Origin: Gemmatimonadota bacterium | Lineage (GTDB): Bacteria > Gemmatimonadota > Gemmatimonadetes > Gemmatimonadales > GWC2-71-9 | DNA: 64,000 nucleotides | Assembly: GCA_016874005.1 (NCBI GenBank) | Contig: VGVQ01000018.1 | Span: forward strand, 1-64,000 | Direction: 5' to 3' | In this document: piece by piece, positions 60,531 through 64,000 of the stretch | Layout: every line of letters begins with the position of its first letter | Position numbering within the stretch: the first letter of the stretch is position 1 | Translations under genes and position numbers: made by a program | The notes under the pieces: model-generated | The model's database searches: none | What the model was told of the DNA's origin: nothing | The model's input: the letters and a program-made list of their open reading frames with translations, nothing else

Positions 60531-61324
60531 CGCCCGAGCCAACCGAACCAGACCAGACAAAACACCCCGACCGCCGCGCAGTAGGGCGCGAAGAGGTGGA
60601 ACCGGCTGCTCCGCAGCAACGCGACGAGGAAACGAATCGCCACGATTCCGGAAATCAGGGCGGCCAGGAATGCCGCGATCAAGCCAGGAGCGAACGGGTC
60701 GACCCCGGGCGGGATATTGCCGAGTTCCATCACCCCGCTGCCCCCGATCACGATGATCGACATCAAGAACGAGAACTCCGCCGCGGCGATGGGTGAGACG
60801 CCGGTCCACAGGGCCGGCACGATCGTGGCGCCCGAGCGGGAGATGGCCGGCACGATCGCCAGGGCCTGTCCGAAACCGATGATCAGGCTCCGCCCCCAGG
60901 TAATCGGGGCCGGGGGCGCGGCGCGTCTGATGGCCCAGCGGGCGCTCCAGAGGAGGGCCGCGGTGAAGAGAAACTGCCAACCTAACGCCACCAGCGAGTG
61001 AAAGGTGCGCTCGAAGTAATCGCGGAAGAACGCCCCCGCGAGTGCCGCGGGGACGGAGGCGACCACGAGCAAGCCGAGGTATCGCCAGGCCTCGGGTCGG
61101 CCCCGCAACACGCCCACGGCCAGCTCGGCGATTCGGCTCCGATACGCCACCAGCACGGACAGCAGGGTGGCCAAGTGGACCACGATCTCGAAGAATAGCC
61201 CCGCCGGCTGGAAGCCGACGAACCGCTCCGCCAGGACGAGATGGCCGGAACTCGAGATAGGAAGGAATTCGGTGAGCCCCTGCACCAGCCCCAGCACGAC
61301 ACCCTGCCAGACATCGAGGTTCAT
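60527..61324 (-). CDS. uppP: undecaprenyl-diphosphatase UppP
   Basis: This 265-residue membrane phosphatase recycles undecaprenyl diphosphate to the lipid carrier used for peptidoglycan and glycan export, and its overproduction gives bacitracin resistance. Signatures are EFLPISSSGHLVLAE near residue 17 and the second GRSLIIG-PAISRSGATI near 155. Eight hydrophobic segments are expected. It overlaps both neighbours' stop or start by four bases. Confidence 0.93.
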   Translation of the reverse strand: MNLDVWQGVVLGLVQGLTEFLPISSSGHLVLAERFVGFQPAGLFFEIVVHLATLLSVLVAYRSRIAELAVGVLRGRPEAWRYLGLLVVASVPAALAGAFFRDYFERTFHSLVALGWQFLFTAALLWSARWAIRRAAPPAPITWGRSLIIGFGQALAIVPAISRSGATIVPALWTGVSPIAAAEFSFLMSIIVIGGSGVMELGNIPPGVDPFAPGLIAAFLAALISGIVAIRFLVALLRSSRFHLFAPYCAAVGVFCLVWFGWLGR

Positions 61325-62445
61325 CCCCGAGCCTCGGCGTACAAGGCCTCATACTGGGGCACGACCCGTTCCGTCGAGAAATCGGCGGCCCGATCGACTG
61401 CCGCTCGGCGCATCGCCTGAAACAGCTCCGGGTCGCGGAGCACGTCGACCGCTCGGCGCCCCATCGCTTCGACGGAACCGGGTGGCTCGAGCAGGCCCGA
61501 CACGCCGTCCTCGACGACCTCGGTCAACCCTCCGGTTCGGCTCCCAACCACCGGGGCGCCACACGCCATCGCTTCGAGCGCCGCCAAGCCGAAGGACTCG
61601 GTCTGCGACGGCAACAGGAACAAATCGGTGGCCCGAAGCAAGGTGACGACATTGCCAAGCTTCCCGAAGAACCGGACGTCGCCGTCGACCTTGAGATCGC
61701 GGGCTTCTCGCTCGGCGTCGTCACGCTCCGGGCCGTCGCCAATCATCAGGAGCGTGGCCGGCATGGCACGCCGTATCCGGGCAAAGACCCGAACGACATC
61801 GCGAACCCGTTTGACTTCTCGGAAATTGGAAACGTGGGTCACGATCTTGTGACCTTCCGGAGCCAGCCCGTCGCGACAATCGGCCTCGCCTGGGTGGTAC
61901 TCGGCCAGATTCACGAAATTGGGGATCACGCTGATGTGGCAGTTCGAGCACCCGAAGGTCCGCACCGTTTCGTCTTTGAGAAACTGGGACACCGCCGTGA
62001 CGCGGTCGGAGCGCTCGATCGAGAATTTGGTGATGGCGTAGAAACTGGCTTCCTGACCGACCAGGGTGATATCGGTGCCATGGAGCGTCGTGATCACCGG
62101 CAGCCGCTGCCGCTCCCCGAGCATCTCGCGGGCGAGCCAGGCGGTGGTCGCATGAGGCACCGCGTAGTGAACGTGGAGCACGTCGAGCCGTTCTCGCAAC
62201 GCCACGTCGTACTGTTTGCTCGCCAGCGCCAGGCTGTACGGATAGAACTCGAACAACGGATACCGACCGGTTGAGGTGTCGACCTCGTGAAAGTAGACCC
62301 GCTCGACGTACTCGCGGAGCCGAAACGGCATCGCGTAGGTAATGAAATGGACCTCATGTCCGCGTCGGGCCAAGTCCATCCCGAGTTCGGTTGCCAACGC
62401 CCCCGATCCTCCGTAGGTCGGATAACAGGTAATCCCGATCTTCAC
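61321..62445 (-). CDS. bshA: BshA-like N-acetyl-alpha-D-glucosaminyl L-malate synthase
   Basis: This 374-residue GT4-family glycosyltransferase starts KIGITCYPTYGGSGALATELG and has LHGTDITLVG, SHVSNFREVKRV and the sugar-nucleotide-binding ESFGLAALEAMACGAPV. This fits BshA, which makes the first intermediate of bacillithiol from UDP-GlcNAc and malate. BshB and BshC are not in the window. The start at GTG 62445 has AAAGGA six bases upstream and overlaps the miaA stop as GTGA. Confidence 0.85.
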   Translation of the reverse strand: MKIGITCYPTYGGSGALATELGMDLARRGHEVHFITYAMPFRLREYVERVYFHEVDTSTGRYPLFEFYPYSLALASKQYDVALRERLDVLHVHYAVPHATTAWLAREMLGERQRLPVITTLHGTDITLVGQEASFYAITKFSIERSDRVTAVSQFLKDETVRTFGCSNCHISVIPNFVNLAEYHPGEADCRDGLAPEGHKIVTHVSNFREVKRVRDVVRVFARIRRAMPATLLMIGDGPERDDAEREARDLKVDGDVRFFGKLGNVVTLLRATDLFLLPSQTESFGLAALEAMACGAPVVGSRTGGLTEVVEDGVSGLLEPPGSVEAMGRRAVDVLRDPELFQAMRRAAVDRAADFSTERVVPQYEALYAEARG

Positions 62446-63383
62446 TCGATGTCCTTTCGCACGGTTTCCGAACCCGACCACGCCTGTGCGATGGTCTCGG
62501 CGATGCGCTCCGGCGCTCCCGTGGCATCGAGCGTCAGAACCGGTCCCCTGAGTTGGTGACGGAACCAGGTCTCTTGCCGCTTCGCGTACTGCCGAGTGCT
62601 GATGGTGATCGCCTCGGCGACGGACGGGCGCGATCGAAGGCCCTGAAGGTACTCCACCGCTTCGCGGATTCCGACCCCGTCGAGGCCGGGCGCGCCCGGT
62701 GCCAGGCCGTCGGCGATCACGGCGGCCGCCTCCTCGATGATCCCACGCCGGACCATCTCGGCCGCCCGCACCGCGATCCGCCGATGGAGAACCGGTCGGG
62801 GCACGGTGAGCACCACGTACCACGGGTCGATCGCCCCGACCGTCCTGGCATGATCTTGCCAGTAGCTGAGCGGCCGGCCCGACAGCAGGGCGACTTCGAT
62901 CGCGCGGATGGCTCGTTGTCGGCCCCCGCCACCGAAGCGGCTGTCCAGGCGCGACGCCCACCGTACCAGCGAGTTGGTGCCCAGCCCCTCGACGAAACGC
63001 TGTACCTGGTCTCGTCGATCAGGGTCGAGCGGTGGCTCCACGAACAACCCGTCCGCCAGGGCCCGGACGTACAGCCCGGTGCCGCCAACGACCAGGGGCG
63101 TCTTTCCGGCGGCCCGGATCCGATCGATCCATCCCGGCGCGTCTTTGGCAAACCGCCCCGCGCCGTACCGCTGGCCGGGCGCGATCAGGTCCACCCCATG
63201 ATGCGGCACCCGGCGCAGCTCTCGAACCGTCGGCTTGGCGGTCCCGACGTCCAGCCGGCGGTAGATCTGCCGCGAGTCGGCCGAGACGACCTCGAGCGGA
63301 AGCAATTCGGCGAGGGCGAGCGCCACGGCGGTCTTGCCCACCGCCGTCGGACCGACCAACACCGGTACCCTAACGGCGGCCAA
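62442..63383 (-). CDS. miaA: tRNA dimethylallyltransferase
   Basis: This 313-residue enzyme modifies A37 of tRNAs that read UNN codons. Signatures are VLVGPTAVGKTAVALALAE (P-loop), SADSRQIYRRLDVGTAKP, GGTGLYVRALADG, and the C-terminal TRQYAKRQETWFR. The frame opens at a TTG (63383) that overlaps mutL; GTG 63362 is an alternative but would cut the first strand. It is followed by bshA with a four-base overlap. In many bacteria miaA is next to mutL and hfq. Confidence 0.93.
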   Translation of the reverse strand: MAAVRVPVLVGPTAVGKTAVALALAELLPLEVVSADSRQIYRRLDVGTAKPTVRELRRVPHHGVDLIAPGQRYGAGRFAKDAPGWIDRIRAAGKTPLVVGGTGLYVRALADGLFVEPPLDPDRRDQVQRFVEGLGTNSLVRWASRLDSRFGGGGRQRAIRAIEVALLSGRPLSYWQDHARTVGAIDPWYVVLTVPRPVLHRRIAVRAAEMVRRGIIEEAAAVIADGLAPGAPGLDGVGIREAVEYLQGLRSRPSVAEAITISTRQYAKRQETWFRHQLRGPVLTLDATGAPERIAETIAQAWSGSETVRKDIE

Positions 63384-64000
63384 AGCGGCGTTCCAATTCG
63401 TCGCGGCTCACCGTGACGATCGTCGATCGGCCGTGCACGTCGTGCGGGGCCAGTCGCGTCGCGAAGAGGTCCGTCAACAGCCGGCGCATCTCGGGTTCGG
63501 ACAGGCTCGTCCCCGCCTTGACGGCGGCTCGACAGGCGTACGTCGCCGCGAACCGCTCCAGTCGATTAGCCCACCCGCCGAACCGGCCCCTCGCCAGGTC
63601 GGCGATCATCTCGCGAAAACAGGCCGTGGCGTCGAACCTCGGATGCGGCGTCGGCACCGCCTGCAGCACGACGCTCCGCCCGCCGAACGCTTCAACTTCG
63701 AACCCTACCCTCGCAAGCTCGCCTCGAAACGTCTCGACGGCATCGAGCTCCTCGTCGACCAGGTCGACCGTGATCGGCAGCAGCAGCCGCTGACTGGCCA
63801 CCTCACCGCTTTCGAAGCCCTCCATCGTCCGTTCGTAGAGAACCCGTTCGTGGGCGGAGTGCTGGTCGACGAAGGTGACCCCGTCGGGCCCGTCGTAGAC
63901 CAGATAGGTAGCCTGGAGCTGCAGCACGGGAGCGCCGAATGTCTGGCCGGGTGCTTCGGGCGGCTCACCCTCGATGCCGGCCCAGAGCGATGCTGCCTCG
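63370..64000 (-). CDS. mutL: DNA mismatch repair protein MutL (C-terminal part)
   Basis: Only the C-terminal dimerisation/endonuclease domain is in the window; the gene continues past 64000. It contains VDQHSAHERVLYE (the metal-binding DQHA(X)2E(X)4E motif with Ser for Ala) and ACRAAVKAGTSLS, and ends APHDVHGRSTIV. These show an endonuclease-type MutL, the kind that nicks DNA in organisms without MutH. The usual C-terminal CPHGRP-like motif is altered by an insertion here. Confidence 0.9.
   Translation of the reverse strand, partial: EAASLWAGIEGEPPEAPGQTFGAPVLQLQATYLVYDGPDGVTFVDQHSAHERVLYERTMEGFESGEVASQRLLLPITVDLVDEELDAVETFRGELARVGFEVEAFGGRSVVLQAVPTPHPRFDATACFREMIADLARGRFGGWANRLERFAATYACRAAVKAGTSLSEPEMRRLLTDLFATRLAPHDVHGRSTIVTVSRDELERRFGRR

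Noticed and set aside
9477-63374. Other GTTAGGC copies as integron secondary sites
   Set aside because: No inverted partner, extrahelical base or arm is near any of them. Most lie in-frame inside conserved genes.
1-64000. CRISPR array or cas genes
   Set aside because: No regularly spaced repeat of 24-40 bases and no Cas-like protein was seen. The short repeats at 4151-4326 are iteron-like.

Overview
The window is about 68-70% G+C and reads as a chromosome segment of a diderm soil or freshwater bacterium, most likely Gemmatimonadota. The case is inferential. It rests on LPS-related genes (an LptE-like lipoprotein, an LpxH-type hydrolase, the heptose enzyme RfaE2), a bacillithiol-type BshA next to MiaA and MutL, a fused SecDF, an alternative GlmU-like enzyme, ribosomal protein bTHX, and many short secreted proteins and lipoproteins of unknown function. 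No rRNA gene is present to settle the taxonomy.

Bases 1-7957 are accessory DNA. At the far left is a complete integron-type gene cassette: a GTTAGGC core site at 161-167, a small membrane-anchored protein gene, and a folded attC site at 908-1030. It is followed by a translationally coupled minus-strand pair (an Xre-type regulator and an unknown partner). Next comes a compact element next to the 3' end of a tRNA-Arg gene: an AlpA-type regulator, a primase-helicase, an iteron-like repeat cluster, a Nu1-like terminase-small-subunit protein, a two-HTH repressor with candidate operators, and a tyrosine integrase. This gene set resembles phage-inducible chromosomal islands (phage satellites). Its left end was not found, so the cassette may lie inside the island.

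Bases 7957-18534 hold tRNA-Arg(TCT), a YdcF-like protein, an M55 peptidase lipoprotein, tRNA-Pro(TGG), a TetR regulator and a serine-beta-lactamase-like lipoprotein. A tight minus-strand run follows (YbgC thioesterase, LolB-like lipoprotein, LptE, a small membrane protein, RfaE2, RNase PH, RdgB, HpaI-type aldolase). A selenocysteine tRNA sits at 18437-18534.

Bases 18549-30702 are one long minus-strand transcription-translation operon: nusA, ylxQ, infB, rbfA, truB, ribF, secDF, tatD, fhs, ridA. It has no rimP in front and is insulated upstream by a strong terminator. Bases 31044-43564 hold pgeF-murA (MurA carries Asp in place of the fosfomycin-target Cys), a plus-strand trio ending in the tiny ribosomal protein bTHX, and a tightly overlapping minus-strand operon: lipoprotein, serS, pcrA, gatC, gatA, gatB, cysteine-desulfurase-like enzyme. 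From 43670 a plus-strand series runs through a roadblock protein, mannose-1-phosphate guanylyltransferase, alternative GlmU, a metallo-beta-lactamase-fold hydrolase, DinB, a class V aminotransferase and two transporters.

Bases 51422-64000 contain groES-groEL behind a CIRCE-like element, a frameshifted DUF1207-like gene, a secreted His/Met-rich protein, a PNPOx-family protein, an NlpC/P60 protein with a beta-barrel-like N-terminus, small membrane proteins, and the minus-strand run mutL (partial)-miaA-bshA-uppP-birA. Stop-start overlaps of the NTGA type are very common. In two of them (truB, birA) the only plausible start is CTG.
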